Shown: piece by piece, positions 28,939-40,105 of the stretch
How the letters are laid out: the number at the start of each line of letters is the position of its first letter
How positions within the stretch are numbered: position 1 is the stretch's first letter
Assembly (NCBI RefSeq): GCF_019655335.1
Contig: NZ_BPFD01000003.1
Coordinates: forward strand, 1 to 64,000
Source of the DNA: Shewanella hafniensis
Lineage (GTDB): Bacteria; Pseudomonadota; Gammaproteobacteria; Enterobacterales; Shewanellaceae
Length of the DNA stretch: 64,000 nucleotides
Reading direction: 5' to 3'
Program-made: the position numbers and the translations under genes
The notes under the pieces: generated by a model
Databases searched by the model: none
What the model was told of the DNA's origin: nothing
The model's input: the letters and a program-made list of their open reading frames with translations, nothing else

Positions 28939-29005
28939 GACAATAAATCCATTGATCTCAAATATTCTCCGTATATTATTTATCGCATCTATTTATGTCA
29001 ATAAA

Positions 29006-29017
29006 TGTATGCATACA
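29006..29017. promoter_or_regulatory. Palindromic candidate operator between the MocR and LysE genes
   Basis: TGTATGCATACA is a perfect 12-bp palindrome, 14 bp before the LysE start. Related CAATAAAT repeats occur at about 28938-28950 and 28999-29006. A GntR-type operator is plausible. Confidence 0.4.
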
Positions 29018-29030
29018 ATTTAAGGTGAAT

Positions 29031-29657
29031 ATGAATACTGCACTACTCTATGATCCACAATTATGGACCTTGATGGCTTCTGCCGCGTTGTTTTGTGCAA
29101 CCATGACCATGACGCCCGGACCGAACAATATCCTCTTAGCGAGCTCTGGTGCACATTTTGGTGTGCTGCGTACCGTGCCGCATATTGCAGGGATCCGCTT
29201 GGGTTCGACCTCTTTACACCTTGCGGTATTATTCGGGCTTGGCACCTTGTTCGAAGCACTGCCAGTATTGCACCAAGTCTTAAAATATTTCGCTTTAGCG
29301 TATTTGCTGTATCTGGCGTACAAATTAGTGACATCGCCAGTACAGAGCACGCATTTAGATGACGGCCGAAAACCTATGACCCTGATTGAGGCCGCCTTAT
29401 TTCAATGGATTAATCCTAAGTCGTGGATGTCGACCATCACTCTGTGCAGCGCTTTCACTCTCGGCGGTGATGGCTTTTGGCTCAGTGCCTTTCTTGGGGT
29501 ATTAACCTTTAACTTAGTAGGATTTCCGGCTTCATTTACTTGGGTGTTTGTTGGTGCGGCGATCAGTAAGAAACTCAATACGGATAGACGTAAGCGTCAT
29601 TTTAATTGGTTTATGGGCAGTTTACTTTTAGTGTCACTGCCGATGATATTGCGCTAA
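29031..29657 (+). CDS. LysE/RhtB family amino acid exporter
   Basis: Inner-membrane exporter of amino acids or homoserine lactones. The start at 29031 follows AAGGTGAAT; the longer frame from 28995 would cover the operator. 208 residues with about six membrane segments; the family motif is MTPGPNNILLASSGAHFG near the N-terminus, and NPKSWMSTIT in the middle. Paired with a divergent MocR regulator. Substrate unknown. Confidence 0.88.
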   Translation: MNTALLYDPQLWTLMASAALFCATMTMTPGPNNILLASSGAHFGVLRTVPHIAGIRLGSTSLHLAVLFGLGTLFEALPVLHQVLKYFALAYLLYLAYKLVTSPVQSTHLDDGRKPMTLIEAALFQWINPKSWMSTITLCSAFTLGGDGFWLSAFLGVLTFNLVGFPASFTWVFVGAAISKKLNTDRRKRHFNWFMGSLLLVSLPMILR

Positions 29658-29843
29658 CTTAGTGTGCAATCAGCGCCTAACTCCATAAATATTCTGAGGA
29701 AAATAATCGCGTAATGATTGGCTTTATGCCATAACCAACATACTATTGCTGGCTGTTAGGTCATGACCTTTTCGCTGAATATTTTCAGTCTCGGTTATAC
29801 TGGTTAGTGCTTATCTTGATAGTGTGTATATGGAGGTTGCCGA

Positions 29844-31601
29844 GTGAAGTTCCCTAGTTTGATTTCGTTTATGCCGGGATTGGCGCAATTATTACAATAT
29901 GAAAAGCAATGGCTTAGGGATGATGTACGTGCTGGCTTGTCCGTTGCCGCCGTGGCATTACCCGTCGCCATTGCCTATGCCCAGCTGACAGGCGTCAATG
30001 CTGCTGTAGGTTTGTACTCCTGCGTATTGCCAATGCTGATATACGCGCTATTTGGTACTTCAAAGCAATTAATTGTTGGCCCTGATGCGGCGACCTGCGC
30101 CGTAATCGCCGCCGTTGTCACGCCACTCGCTGCGGGTGATAGCATGAAGCACTGGCAGTTAGTCATGACGATGACAGCCATGACAGGCTTTTGGTGCCTG
30201 ATTGCGAGCCGCTTTAAGCTGGGTGTGCTCGCTGACTTTCTGTCAAAGCCGATTTTAATGGGATTGCTGAACGGGGTCGCGATCACCATTATCGTCGGAC
30301 AATTTTCGAAGATTTTTGGTTTTACCTTCGACGAGCGCTATTTAATCGAACGTCTCAGTGGCGCCCCTTCTTATTTATCAAGAACCCATTGGCCGACCTT
30401 GGCGATGGGGATTGTGACGCTCGCGACCTATGCCTTAGTGAAGCGGTTTCGTCCCCAATGGCCCGCATCTATGTGCGCAATGGCAATGGCGGCGTTCCTC
30501 GTTTGGGTATTTAACCTGACGAGCTTTGACATTAGTGTTGTCGGAGAAGTGACCTCAGGCTTACCTTCATTTCAAGCACCGGCTTTTGATTTGGGGATTG
30601 CCCGTGAGTTGGTGGTGCCCGCGCTCAACTTAGCCATGGTGAGCTTTGTGAGCATGATGCTGACGGCCCGAAGTTTTGCGGCAAAAAATGGTTACGATAT
30701 AGATGCAGATAAAGAATTCAGGGCATTAGGTTTAGCCAATATTGCATCCGCCATCTCCCAAGGGTTTGCGGTGAGCGGCGCCGATTCCCGCACTGCGGTG
30801 AACGATGCCAATGGCGGCAAGAGCCAGTTAGTGTCCATCATAGCGGCAGTGTTGATTGGCGTTGTCGCGCTGTTTTTTACTGCACCATTGAAGTACATCC
30901 CTAGTGCAGCTTTAGGCGTGGTATTGGTGATTGCCTCTATTTCGCTTATCGACCTTAAGTCGCTGTGGAATCTGCGTGTGCTCGATAAGTCAGCGTTCTT
31001 GCTTGCGTGTATCACTTTATTTTCCGTGCTATTTATTGGGGTGATTCCTGGGATCACTTTGGCCGTGTTATTGGGATTATTCCAGTTCCTCGCTACGGTA
31101 ATGCGCCCAACGGATCAAGTGCTTGGCTTAGATCATAAGGGTGTTATCCGTAGCGTCGATGATTCGGGTAAAGCTAAATCTGTGCCTGGCGTATTTATGT
31201 ATCGCTTTAATTCGCCGTTAACTTACTTTAATGCGACGTATTTTAAACGCCGTTTACTGGAAAAGTTTATTCGGGAATCTGAGCCAGTCGATTGCATCAT
31301 TATTGATGCCGTGCCTTGTTTTACCCATTTAGATTTAAGCGTGATGGCTATGTTGGCTGATTTACATCAATTGCTTAAAAAGCGTGGAGTACGTTTAGTG
31401 CTTGCGGGGCGTAAACGACAGATGCTGAGTTGGTTCGAGCAAGCGGGTATGCAGACAGGGGAAGGTGGGATTTTGATCCGGCCAGATTTGTATCTCGCCC
31501 TTAAAATGAATCAAAGCTATAAACAAGCCTTGGCTGAAGGGCAGGCGCCCGTGATCCAAAAAGTCCCTGATGACTCGGTATTGTTGCATAGCCATTTATA
31601 G
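29844..31601 (+). CDS. SulP family anion permease with STAS domain
   Basis: 585 residues. Ten or more hydrophobic segments (about 25-425) with the SulP signature GLSVAAVALPVAIAYAQLTGVNAAVGLYSC and a C-terminal cytoplasmic STAS domain (about 445-560: SPLTYFNATYFKRRLLEKF, DLSVMAMLADLHQLLKKRGV). Members carry sulfate, bicarbonate or dicarboxylates; sequence alone does not say which. SD TGGAGG before the start. A TATACT -10-like element lies at 29796-29801. Monocistronic, with a terminator. Confidence 0.88.
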   Translation: MKFPSLISFMPGLAQLLQYEKQWLRDDVRAGLSVAAVALPVAIAYAQLTGVNAAVGLYSCVLPMLIYALFGTSKQLIVGPDAATCAVIAAVVTPLAAGDSMKHWQLVMTMTAMTGFWCLIASRFKLGVLADFLSKPILMGLLNGVAITIIVGQFSKIFGFTFDERYLIERLSGAPSYLSRTHWPTLAMGIVTLATYALVKRFRPQWPASMCAMAMAAFLVWVFNLTSFDISVVGEVTSGLPSFQAPAFDLGIARELVVPALNLAMVSFVSMMLTARSFAAKNGYDIDADKEFRALGLANIASAISQGFAVSGADSRTAVNDANGGKSQLVSIIAAVLIGVVALFFTAPLKYIPSAALGVVLVIASISLIDLKSLWNLRVLDKSAFLLACITLFSVLFIGVIPGITLAVLLGLFQFLATVMRPTDQVLGLDHKGVIRSVDDSGKAKSVPGVFMYRFNSPLTYFNATYFKRRLLEKFIRESEPVDCIIIDAVPCFTHLDLSVMAMLADLHQLLKKRGVRLVLAGRKRQMLSWFEQAGMQTGEGGILIRPDLYLALKMNQSYKQALAEGQAPVIQKVPDDSVLLHSHL

Positions 31602-31644
31602 CGAATGGTTTGAATTTAAAGATTAAGTCAAAGTGGATTCATTC

Positions 31645-31676
31645 AAATAGCGCAGCCTAAGGTTGCGCTATTTTTT
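31645..31676 (+). terminator. Terminator after the SulP permease
   Basis: AAATAGCGCA (31645-31654) / TGCGCTATTT (31664-31673) then T-run. Confidence 0.88.
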
Positions 31677-31809
31677 ATGGATTTTAGTCATGTAAGTCTA
31701 TGTTTAAAGGCTTATTTATGTGCTTTTATTGGTATGGAAAAGCCTTTAATTGTGCAGGTCAATGATGTCGTGGCAAGTGTTGTCGCCCAATCTGATTGCG
31801 TTTGACGGT

Positions 31810-32007
31810 TTAGTCTTTGAGAATTCTATCGAGGGGAATAAAACCGTGATAACCGTAATATCCCATAGGGCCGAGGATCAGACTAAGTAGACACCATACC
31901 CATTTTTTGTTGGTGCTGAGATCCACTTTACTCTTGAAGGCCCTAAGGGCGAAAAGACAATGCAGTAGCATCAGGCCCCCAAGCATAAAAATGATATTGA
32001 TATCCAT
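31810..32007 (-). CDS. Small two-segment membrane protein of unknown function
   Basis: ATG at 32007 gives 65 residues (an upstream TTG would add three). Hydrophobic segments at about 4-22 (IIFMLGGLMLLHCLFALRA) and 38-55 (WVWCLLSLILGPMGYYGYHG) flank a basic linker KSKVDLSTNKKW. The pattern resembles small phospholipase-D N-terminal-like membrane proteins with a G-P-x-G-x-x-x-Y turn, but I do not recognise it with confidence. Confidence 0.6.
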   Translation of the reverse strand: MDINIIFMLGGLMLLHCLFALRAFKSKVDLSTNKKWVWCLLSLILGPMGYYGYHGFIPLDRILKD

Positions 32008-32202
32008 ATGTTCCAACTGCCTTATCCTTGTGTTCTATCATTCACGCCTTTGAAAGACGTTAAGCGCGGTTACATTTATCTTTAGAAGCTTGCCTTGTGA
32101 CGGTAGCTAAATTAGCGACCTCACTCACTGGCAAATACCTTACTCGAATATTTTACCGATGGCTATAACATAAAATAAAAATAATCTTTAAATCTTATTG
32201 GC

Positions 32203-32859
32203 TTACCTGTCTCCTAACAAGCAAGTTGGGGAATGGCTAGCGTCCCAGATCACATATTTTTCCATCGCATGAATAAATATTTCACTCGAAATGAGCTGTT
32301 CTAGCCAAGCGGCGACTCGCGGAAAATCAACACTCAGCGGATGTTTAAGATCCACTGCGGCAAATTGGCGTATAAAAGGCACGATGGCGTAGTCGGCAAG
32401 GCGAGGTGTATCGGCGACTAAAAAGCTGTGTTGTCCTAAGCATGTTTCAAGTTGCAGGAGGAAATGACTCGCTTGCTGATAATAATAAGCTTGCGTTTGC
32501 TCAGGGTAGCGGTCGGCATATTTATAGCGGTCGAGCCATGGCTTAAATTGCTGATCATTTTGCGCGATAAGCTGTGCCATTTTATCTTTAATTACAGGCT
32601 TTTGCTGACATAGCAGATCTAAGGGATCCGTTCGCGTGAGTGCCCAACGCATGATCTCAAGACTTTCGGCAATCACTTCGCCATTGGCTAGCACTAATAC
32701 CGGCACTGTTCCTTTGGGTGAAGCGGCAAGCATCTGCGCTGGTTTAGCTTTAAGGATGATTTCGCGGACTTCAACATTGCATTGGGCGAGTAAGAGTCCC
32801 AAACGCGCTCGCATGGCATAGGGGCAACGACGAAAAGTGTATAAGATGGCTAGAGTCAT
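32203..32859 (-). CDS. Glutathione S-transferase family protein
   Basis: 218 residues. The N-terminal thioredoxin-like half begins ILYTFRRCPYAMRARLGLLLA, with a CPYA motif like glutaredoxin-2/omega GSTs, and contains GTVPVLVLANGEVIAESLEIM, the glutathione-binding cis-Pro and E-S pair. The C-terminal half (about 90-218) is helical. The substrate is unknown; a disulfide- or dehalogenation-type role is possible. Single gene on the minus strand. Confidence 0.82.
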   Translation of the reverse strand: MTLAILYTFRRCPYAMRARLGLLLAQCNVEVREIILKAKPAQMLAASPKGTVPVLVLANGEVIAESLEIMRWALTRTDPLDLLCQQKPVIKDKMAQLIAQNDQQFKPWLDRYKYADRYPEQTQAYYYQQASHFLLQLETCLGQHSFLVADTPRLADYAIVPFIRQFAAVDLKHPLSVDFPRVAAWLEQLISSEIFIHAMEKYVIWDASHSPTCLLGDR

Positions 32860-33250
32860 TCGGATTTCCTCTACTGTGCGGCGCCATGCGTGGAAGTTGA
32901 TGCGACAAGCCGATGTCAGCGTGTTTATGCATGCTTATTGACGACGCGAGTATGCCAGTATGAATGTTATGTACCAATAGGAGAATACTGCGTAGACCTA
33001 ATGCAGCGTACATGCGTACAAAGGGCGCTGATGGTAACGCTTTCATCTTGATATTTCTGCTTAATTCGCCAGCTAAAAAAGATTTATCTGACTTCTGTGC
33101 GTAAAAAATTAAAGACCCTGTATTTTATCTGTGTTTATCTTGCTGTGACTCAGGTAGAATTCCGCGCTATTTTGGGATCTGTAGCCAGTCTACAGATGAT
33201 TAATGTGTTTATGCACTGGAAATTAAGTTCCAGCCAGCAAAGAGGGTGTT
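32860..33250. other. Divergent intergenic region before trhO
   Basis: 390 bases. No supported gene. A perfect 8-bp inverted repeat ATCTGTAG (33177-33184) / CTACAGAT (33190-33197) with a 5-base loop lies 53 bp before the trhO ATG and probably falls in its leader. Candidate -10 TAGAAT at about 33155. Confidence 0.45.
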
Positions 33251-34255
33251 ATGGCTAAAGTTGTCGTGTGTGCGTTATATAAATTTGTGTCTTTACCGCA
33301 TTTTGAATCTATCCGAGCGCCATTGCTCGCTATGATGGAACAGGCCGAGATCAAAGGCACTCTGCTCCTCGCAAGCGAAGGAATTAATGGCACAGTTGCC
33401 GGCACCCAAGAAGCAATTGAAGCATTATTGGTTTGGCTTAACGGCCAAAATGGCCTAGACAATATCGTGCACAAATTGTCATTCGACGATGAAATGCCGT
33501 TCTACCGCACTAAAGTCAAACTGAAAAACGAAATCGTGACTATGGGCGTTGAAGGTATTGATCCACTTAAAGTGGTTGGCACCTATGTGAAGCCTCAAGA
33601 TTGGAATGCGCTGATTTCTGATCCGGATGTGATTTTAGTCGACACCCGTAACGATTATGAAGTGCAAATCGGCACTTTCAAAAATGCCATTAATCCTGTG
33701 ACTGAAACCTTCAGAGAATTCCCGGAATATGTGAAGCAAAATCTTGATCCTGCTAAACATAAGAAGGTCGCCATGTTCTGTACTGGCGGTATTCGCTGTG
33801 AAAAATCAACCGCGTATTTAAAAGAGCAAGGCTTCGACGAGGTGTATCATCTTGAAGGCGGTATTCTTAAATATCTCGAAGAAGTCAAAGCGGAAGAAAG
33901 CCTGTGGGAAGGCGAGTGCTTTGTATTTGATAACCGCGTTGCGGTAAATCATGACTTGAAGAAAGGCCAATACGATCAATGTAATGCTTGCCGTATGCCA
34001 ATCACTGAAGCTGAAAAACAGAGCCCTGCCTATGTGCAAGGTGTCAGTTGCCCACATTGTATCGATAAAATTTCTGACGAGCAGCGTAAACGTTTTGTTG
34101 AGCGTGAGCGTCAAGTCAATCTGGCAAAAGCCCGTAACGAAGCGCATATCGGTAGCGATGTGAATCAAGTGATTGAAGCGCGCCGTGAGAAAAAAGAAGC
34201 GCAGCGTCGACTCGCCGCCGAGAAAAATAATGCGAAAAAATCGCAAGTGCTTTAA
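33251..34255 (+). CDS. trhO: tRNA uridine(34) hydroxylase TrhO (rhodanese domain)
   Basis: Oxygen-dependent hydroxylation of uridine 34 to form 5-hydroxyuridine in tRNA (formerly YceA). 334 residues: N-terminal UPF0176-type domain ([10 protein letters not shown]), rhodanese domain about 125-220 with Cys177 in [12 protein letters not shown], then a Cys-rich zinc-like segment (CNACRMP ... CPHC) and a basic coiled tail. SD GAGGGTG before the ATG. Terminator follows. Confidence 0.93.
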   Translation: MAKVVVCALYKFVSLPHFESIRAPLLAMMEQAEIKGTLLLASEGINGTVAGTQEAIEALLVWLNGQNGLDNIVHKLSFDDEMPFYRTKVKLKNEIVTMGVEGIDPLKVVGTYVKPQDWNALISDPDVILVDTRNDYEVQIGTFKNAINPVTETFREFPEYVKQNLDPAKHKKVAMFCTGGIRCEKSTAYLKEQGFDEVYHLEGGILKYLEEVKAEESLWEGECFVFDNRVAVNHDLKKGQYDQCNACRMPITEAEKQSPAYVQGVSCPHCIDKISDEQRKRFVERERQVNLAKARNEAHIGSDVNQVIEARREKKEAQRRLAAEKNNAKKSQVL

Positions 34256-34362
34256 CTTTATATTTTATTGGATTAGCAGCAAGTTAGTCATGAGTTTGCA
34301 CTGAGCTTGTTTGTCACTCAGCTAGCTCCTACATTGCTTTCACTGTAAATATGGTTTGCACT

Positions 34363-34392
34363 ATGGCCCGACTCGTTCGGGCCATTTTTTTA
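34363..34392 (+). terminator. Terminator after trhO
   Basis: ATGGCCCGA (34363-34371) / TCGGGCCAT (34377-34385) then TTTTTT. Confidence 0.92.
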
Positions 34393-34524
34393 TGCCGGAA
34401 ATCTTAAATTTATGATAACTTTCAGTCGCTAGTATTAAGACATGCGAGTATTACTCGTATTAAAAAATAAGGTCGAGTGCCATCAAACGAAAGGAAGCAA
34501 TTCAGTGCAAGGTAGGCAAAGCGC

Positions 34525-34992
34525 ATGAGCATTTGGAAAGAGCTATACGATATTTTCGATAAGGAACGCAGTCGCTGGCAGCAATCGAGCGCCAGTAAGC
34601 AGGCGATTGCCTTTGAGTTAAAAGCCAACTTGGGTTTTCTGGCCGATGCCTTAAGCAGCGGTTTATCGCAAAGAACGATCGCTAGCGGTTTAGAATGCAG
34701 TATTTTTGAGGTAAAACTGAAAGAGGGCGCTGCCCTTACTGCGTTAAATCGCCGTAAAGTGACCCTGAAGTTTATTGGCGAATTTGCCGAGTTTGCTAAG
34801 TATGTCGGTAAAGAGAACGACGCTTTAGTCGAGAATGCTTACGCTAGAATTAAATCACTGCAGAAGTTAGTCGCGGCTGAGCCGAATAAAGATCATGATC
34901 TTAAGATTAAATCCCTGTTTCGTTTCTTAGTCTTTTTAGTGGCGCACCTTGAGGAGCAGCCATTGAGTCGCACATCAGCGAAAAAAGCTTAA
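34525..34992 (+). CDS. Uncharacterised helical protein, 155 residues
   Basis: I do not recognise this protein. It is cytosolic in appearance (no signal peptide, no membrane segment) and mostly helical, rich in Lys, Glu and Ala, with repeated LKANLGFLADAL- and FAEFAKYVGK-like helices; the tail is basic (LSRTSAKKA). There is no good SD at optimal spacing (AAGGTAGGCAAAGCGC upstream). It has its own terminator and stands alone between trhO and a DUF2897 gene on the other strand. Coding is supported by length, composition and clean termination. Confidence 0.7.
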   Translation: MSIWKELYDIFDKERSRWQQSSASKQAIAFELKANLGFLADALSSGLSQRTIASGLECSIFEVKLKEGAALTALNRRKVTLKFIGEFAEFAKYVGKENDALVENAYARIKSLQKLVAAEPNKDHDLKIKSLFRFLVFLVAHLEEQPLSRTSAKKA

Positions 34993-35036
34993 GGTTGATT
35001 AATGGCATTGACTAGCTTGTTATTTGAGAGACAAAA

Positions 35037-35057
35037 AAGGCGCCTGTGGCGCCTTTT
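35037..35057. terminator. Terminator after the 155-residue protein gene
   Basis: AAGGCGCC (35037-35044) / GGCGCCTT (35048-35055), A-run before and TTTT after, so it may act in both directions with the DUF2897 gene. Confidence 0.85.
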
Positions 35058-35154
35058 CTATGCTTGCGAGCATTGCTCAGCTTTTTAGCGCAGTCTTTAA
35101 GGGGCGTGTTTACGAGTCATATTTCAACACACTCTTTAAAGGCCGCTATTGAGT

Positions 35155-35385
35155 TTAACGCTTAGGTGGCTCATCAGCTTTATTGGCTTCTGAGTCCGTA
35201 GTACAGGGCTTATTTGAAGCCGTTTCTGCGTCATTCTCAGCTGTCGAAGGCTTTATCTGCTTATCTTTACTATGTTGGCCGAACTGCGGCAGTTTGAACT
35301 TAGCACTGTACTTCAGCGCAGCAAGATTGCTGGCGATAACACCGACGATCAAAATAATAATGATCCAGACTTCTAAGGTCGACAT
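35155..35385 (-). CDS. DUF2897 family membrane protein
   Basis: 76 residues: one N-terminal membrane helix (VWIIIILIVGVIASNLAALKY) with the family pattern G-V-I-A-x-N-x-x-A-L-K-Y, then a charged tail rich in Lys, Glu, Asn and Thr. Function unknown. It lies 45 bp after kdsB on the same strand and may be co-transcribed. SD AGGAGCTGA before the ATG. Confidence 0.8.
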   Translation of the reverse strand: MSTLEVWIIIILIVGVIASNLAALKYSAKFKLPQFGQHSKDKQIKPSTAENDAETASNKPCTTDSEANKADEPPKR

Positions 35386-35430
35386 ACTCAGCTCCTGTTT
35401 CGAATTGACTCGCGCACACCTAACGGGCGA

Positions 35431-36171
35431 TTAATCAACCGCTAAACGTTGCTCACATTTACGAATGTCTTCTGGCGTATCAACTTCAATAGAATCAAAG
35501 GCGCTAATGGCGATTTTGATTTTATGGCCGTACTCTAATGCACGCAATTGCTCGAGTTTTTCCAGATCTTCTAGACGACCTAATGGCAGGGCGGCGAAGG
35601 CCTGAACGAATTTGCGGGTATAAGCATACACACCTAAGTGCTTGTAAACGGGGTAATCTTGGGTGTCGCGGCCAAAAGGAATACGCGAACGAGAGAAATA
35701 CAAGGCATAGTTGTTGTTATCGAACACCATCTTCACATGCATAGGATCGTCAAGCTCGGCTTTATTGACGATTTGAAAGCCTAAGGTGGCCATTTCAAAC
35801 TCACCTGGGTGACGCTCGAAGAGGCTGATGACTTGCTCGATGGATGTTGGGTCAATAAGGGGTTGATCGCCCTGTAGATTGATCACTAAGTCGTCATCTT
35901 TCAGTCCCAGTTGGTTTATCGCATCATTGATACGATCTGTACCCGATGCCGCTTCTGGGCTGGTCATGACCACTTTGCCGCCAAAACCTTCAACGGCCGC
36001 TTTAATGCGCTCATCATCGGTAGCGACATAAATATTGGTGAGGCCTTTGGCTAACGACGCGCGTTCATACACGTGTTGGATCATTGGCTTGCCGTTAATC
36101 GGGGCTAAGGGTTTGCCCGGGAAGCGGCTTGAACCGTAACGAGCCGGGATTAACAGAGTCACATTCATCAA
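35431..36171 (-). CDS. kdsB: CMP-Kdo/Kdo8N cytidylyltransferase KdsB
   Basis: Activates 3-deoxy-D-manno-octulosonate as CMP-sugar for lipopolysaccharide. 246 residues with [31 protein letters not shown] and VYAYTRKF motifs. In Shewanella oneidensis the KdsB prefers 8-amino-Kdo. The adjacent kdnB and kdnA support the same role here. A terminator-like hairpin separates it from kdnB, so it may have its own promoter. ATG ATG at the start leaves a one-codon ambiguity. Confidence 0.9.
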   Translation of the reverse strand: MMNVTLLIPARYGSSRFPGKPLAPINGKPMIQHVYERASLAKGLTNIYVATDDERIKAAVEGFGGKVVMTSPEAASGTDRINDAINQLGLKDDDLVINLQGDQPLIDPTSIEQVISLFERHPGEFEMATLGFQIVNKAELDDPMHVKMVFDNNNYALYFSRSRIPFGRDTQDYPVYKHLGVYAYTRKFVQAFAALPLGRLEDLEKLEQLRALEYGHKIKIAISAFDSIEVDTPEDIRKCEQRLAVD

Positions 36172-36224
36172 ATTATCCTACTTTTATCAAAGATATACAG
36201 TGTAGATATACAATGCATATAGAC

Positions 36225-36252
36225 AAAAGGGCTCACAATTGAGCCCTTTTAA
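36225..36252. terminator. Terminator between kdnB and kdsB
   Basis: AAAAGGGCTC (36225-36234) / GAGCCCTTTT (36241-36250), a symmetrical hairpin that can end the kdnAB transcript on the minus strand. Confidence 0.8.
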
Positions 36253-36265
36253 CATGTGTTAGAGC

Positions 36266-38592
<2,327 letters not shown>

Positions 38593-38660
38593 TTAACTGG
38601 CGGATTATAACTGGGGTAATAGACCCTTGCGATGTTTTATTGCTGAAAATTGTCATGGAA

Positions 38661-38692
38661 AAAGAAAAACCTGCACAGGGGCAGGTTTTATC
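38661..38692. terminator. Terminator after the carbonic anhydrase gene
   Basis: ACCTGC (38669-38674) / GCAGGT (38681-38686); on the minus strand followed by a T-rich stretch. It lies between can and kdnA. Confidence 0.75.
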
Positions 38693-38741
38693 TGAGCATA
38701 GATGGCACTCAGCGGGAGCTTAAAAGCACATATTCAGGCTG

Positions 38742-39359
38742 TTAGCGTGGATTAGCTAAGCCGTGTTCACGGTCGACCGTGACATCTAAATCTGTCAGTA
38801 AACCGTTATCAATGCCGTAAATCCAGCCGTGTACTGCCACTTCTTGGCCGCGATCCCAGGCTTCTTGCACTATGGTTGAACTGGTCACATTAGCAACCTG
38901 TTCAATCACGTTGAGCTCGCACAGGCGATCAAAACGTTTAGCTTCATCCATCTGTTGTAATTCTTCCTGATAAATACGGTAGATATCACGTAAATGCCCG
39001 AGCCAGTTATCGATTAATCCCAAACGTTGCTGACCCATTGCCGCGCGCACACCACCACAGCCGTAGTGACCCACTACCATAATATGCTTCACCTTGAGCA
39101 CATCAACGGCGTATTGCAACACAGATAAGCAGTTAAGATCGGTATGGATAACCATGTTGGCGATATTACGGTGAACAAAGACTTCACCCGGCATAAGATC
39201 AATGATTTGGTTAGAAGGTACGCGACTATCCGAGCAGCCAATCCACAGGTATTCAGGATGTTGTTGTTTCGCTAATTGCTCGAAAAAATCAGGATTTTCT
39301 TGGCGTATACGTCCGGCCCAGCGGCGGTTGTTGTCGAATAAAGGTTTGAGTAGTTTCAT
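38742..39359 (-). CDS. can: Beta-class carbonic anhydrase
   Basis: Interconverts CO2 and bicarbonate. 205 residues; zinc ligands Cys42, His98 and Cys101 and the Asp44/Arg46 pair are in IGCSDSRVPSN and VVGHYGCGGVRAA, the numbering of E. coli Can. The following NWLGHLRDI and HGWIYGIDNGLLTDL segments are typical. The start (39359) has no strong SD (TTGACAT...TAGGTTAAA upstream). Confidence 0.96.
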   Translation of the reverse strand: MKLLKPLFDNNRRWAGRIRQENPDFFEQLAKQQHPEYLWIGCSDSRVPSNQIIDLMPGEVFVHRNIANMVIHTDLNCLSVLQYAVDVLKVKHIMVVGHYGCGGVRAAMGQQRLGLIDNWLGHLRDIYRIYQEELQQMDEAKRFDRLCELNVIEQVANVTSSTIVQEAWDRGQEVAVHGWIYGIDNGLLTDLDVTVDREHGLANPR

Positions 39360-39611
39360 TTTAACCTATTGTTTTATTGACATATAAAATGTCTTCTCAT
39401 GCTCTAATTCATGCAAGCAGCACATTTTTAGCAAGAGTATACCAGCAAAATTGGCTCTGCTGGTCTATCCAATTAAGGTTTGAATCGGGATATTGAGCAA
39501 TCAAGATTATTTTTTATTAATAGTTCTGTAAATGGATAGCTTCCCTCTGGGGATCTAAGCGCCATTTGTTCGCGTGTTTGTGGGTGATATTGCGCTAAAG
39601 CTGAGTGAACA

Positions 39612-39642
39612 CCTTGTCCGCTAAAAATTAAGGCGGACAAGG
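39612..39642. other. Hairpin 3' of the PstS-like gene
   Basis: A 10-bp stem CCTTGTCCGC (39612-39621) / GCGGACAAGG (39633-39642) begins 16 bp after the stop on the minus strand. There is no T-run after it, so it could be a weak terminator or 3' stabiliser. The rest of 39360-39657 shows no gene. Confidence 0.5.
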
Positions 39643-39657
39643 ATGATGTGTTATGGG

Positions 39658-40095
39658 TTAGAACTTACTGATCACTTTTACGCTATCGTTCACCTCGCTG
39701 ACGTCAACAAACCCGATCATATTCGGATTGGCGGCAATCAATGAGAGCATTTCAGCGCTCGAGTCGACGACTTTGGGTGGTTGACCTTGGCCTGAAAAGA
39801 CCAGTTTTGACCAATAGGCTTTGAGCTGACTCTCAGTTTTATTGAGGATTTGCTTCACGAAGGCATCACGAGCGGGTGAGCCTTCGGGCTGATCGAGCGC
39901 AACCACAGTCCCTCCACTCGGGAAAGACTTGAGTTTACCTAAATAGATACGTGAAATATCCGCAGCACTAATTTCGGATGTATTTGAAGGATGTACCACG
40001 ACGGCAATTTCGGCTTGCACATAGGCACTGCCAAGTAAAAGTGCACTAGCAACTAAGGTTTTCATCATCAACCGAGATCTTATTAATAGTTTCAT
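39658..40095 (-). CDS. PstS-like phosphate-binding domain protein (short)
   Basis: 145 residues, about half the length of PstS. A signal peptide ends near GSAYVQA, then a phosphate-binding-type fold fragment: EISAADISRIYLGKLKSFPSGGTVVALDQPEGSPARDAFV and AYWSKLVFSGQGQPPK. No ABC permease or ATPase lies nearby. The start at 40095 has SD AAGGAG 7 bases upstream; an internal ATG ATG at codons 10-11 would give a shorter signal peptide. It follows a porin gene by 10 bp and is likely its partner. Confidence 0.8.
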   Translation of the reverse strand: MKLLIRSRLMMKTLVASALLLGSAYVQAEIAVVVHPSNTSEISAADISRIYLGKLKSFPSGGTVVALDQPEGSPARDAFVKQILNKTESQLKAYWSKLVFSGQGQPPKVVDSSAEMLSLIAANPNMIGFVDVSEVNDSVKVISKF

Positions 40096-40105
40096 GTTTA
40101 ACTCC

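Noticed and set aside
32771..33046. 91-residue frame on the minus strand overlapping the GST gene
   Set aside because: It overlaps the start of the GST-like gene in another frame, has no SD or recognisable motif, and lies over the promoter region.
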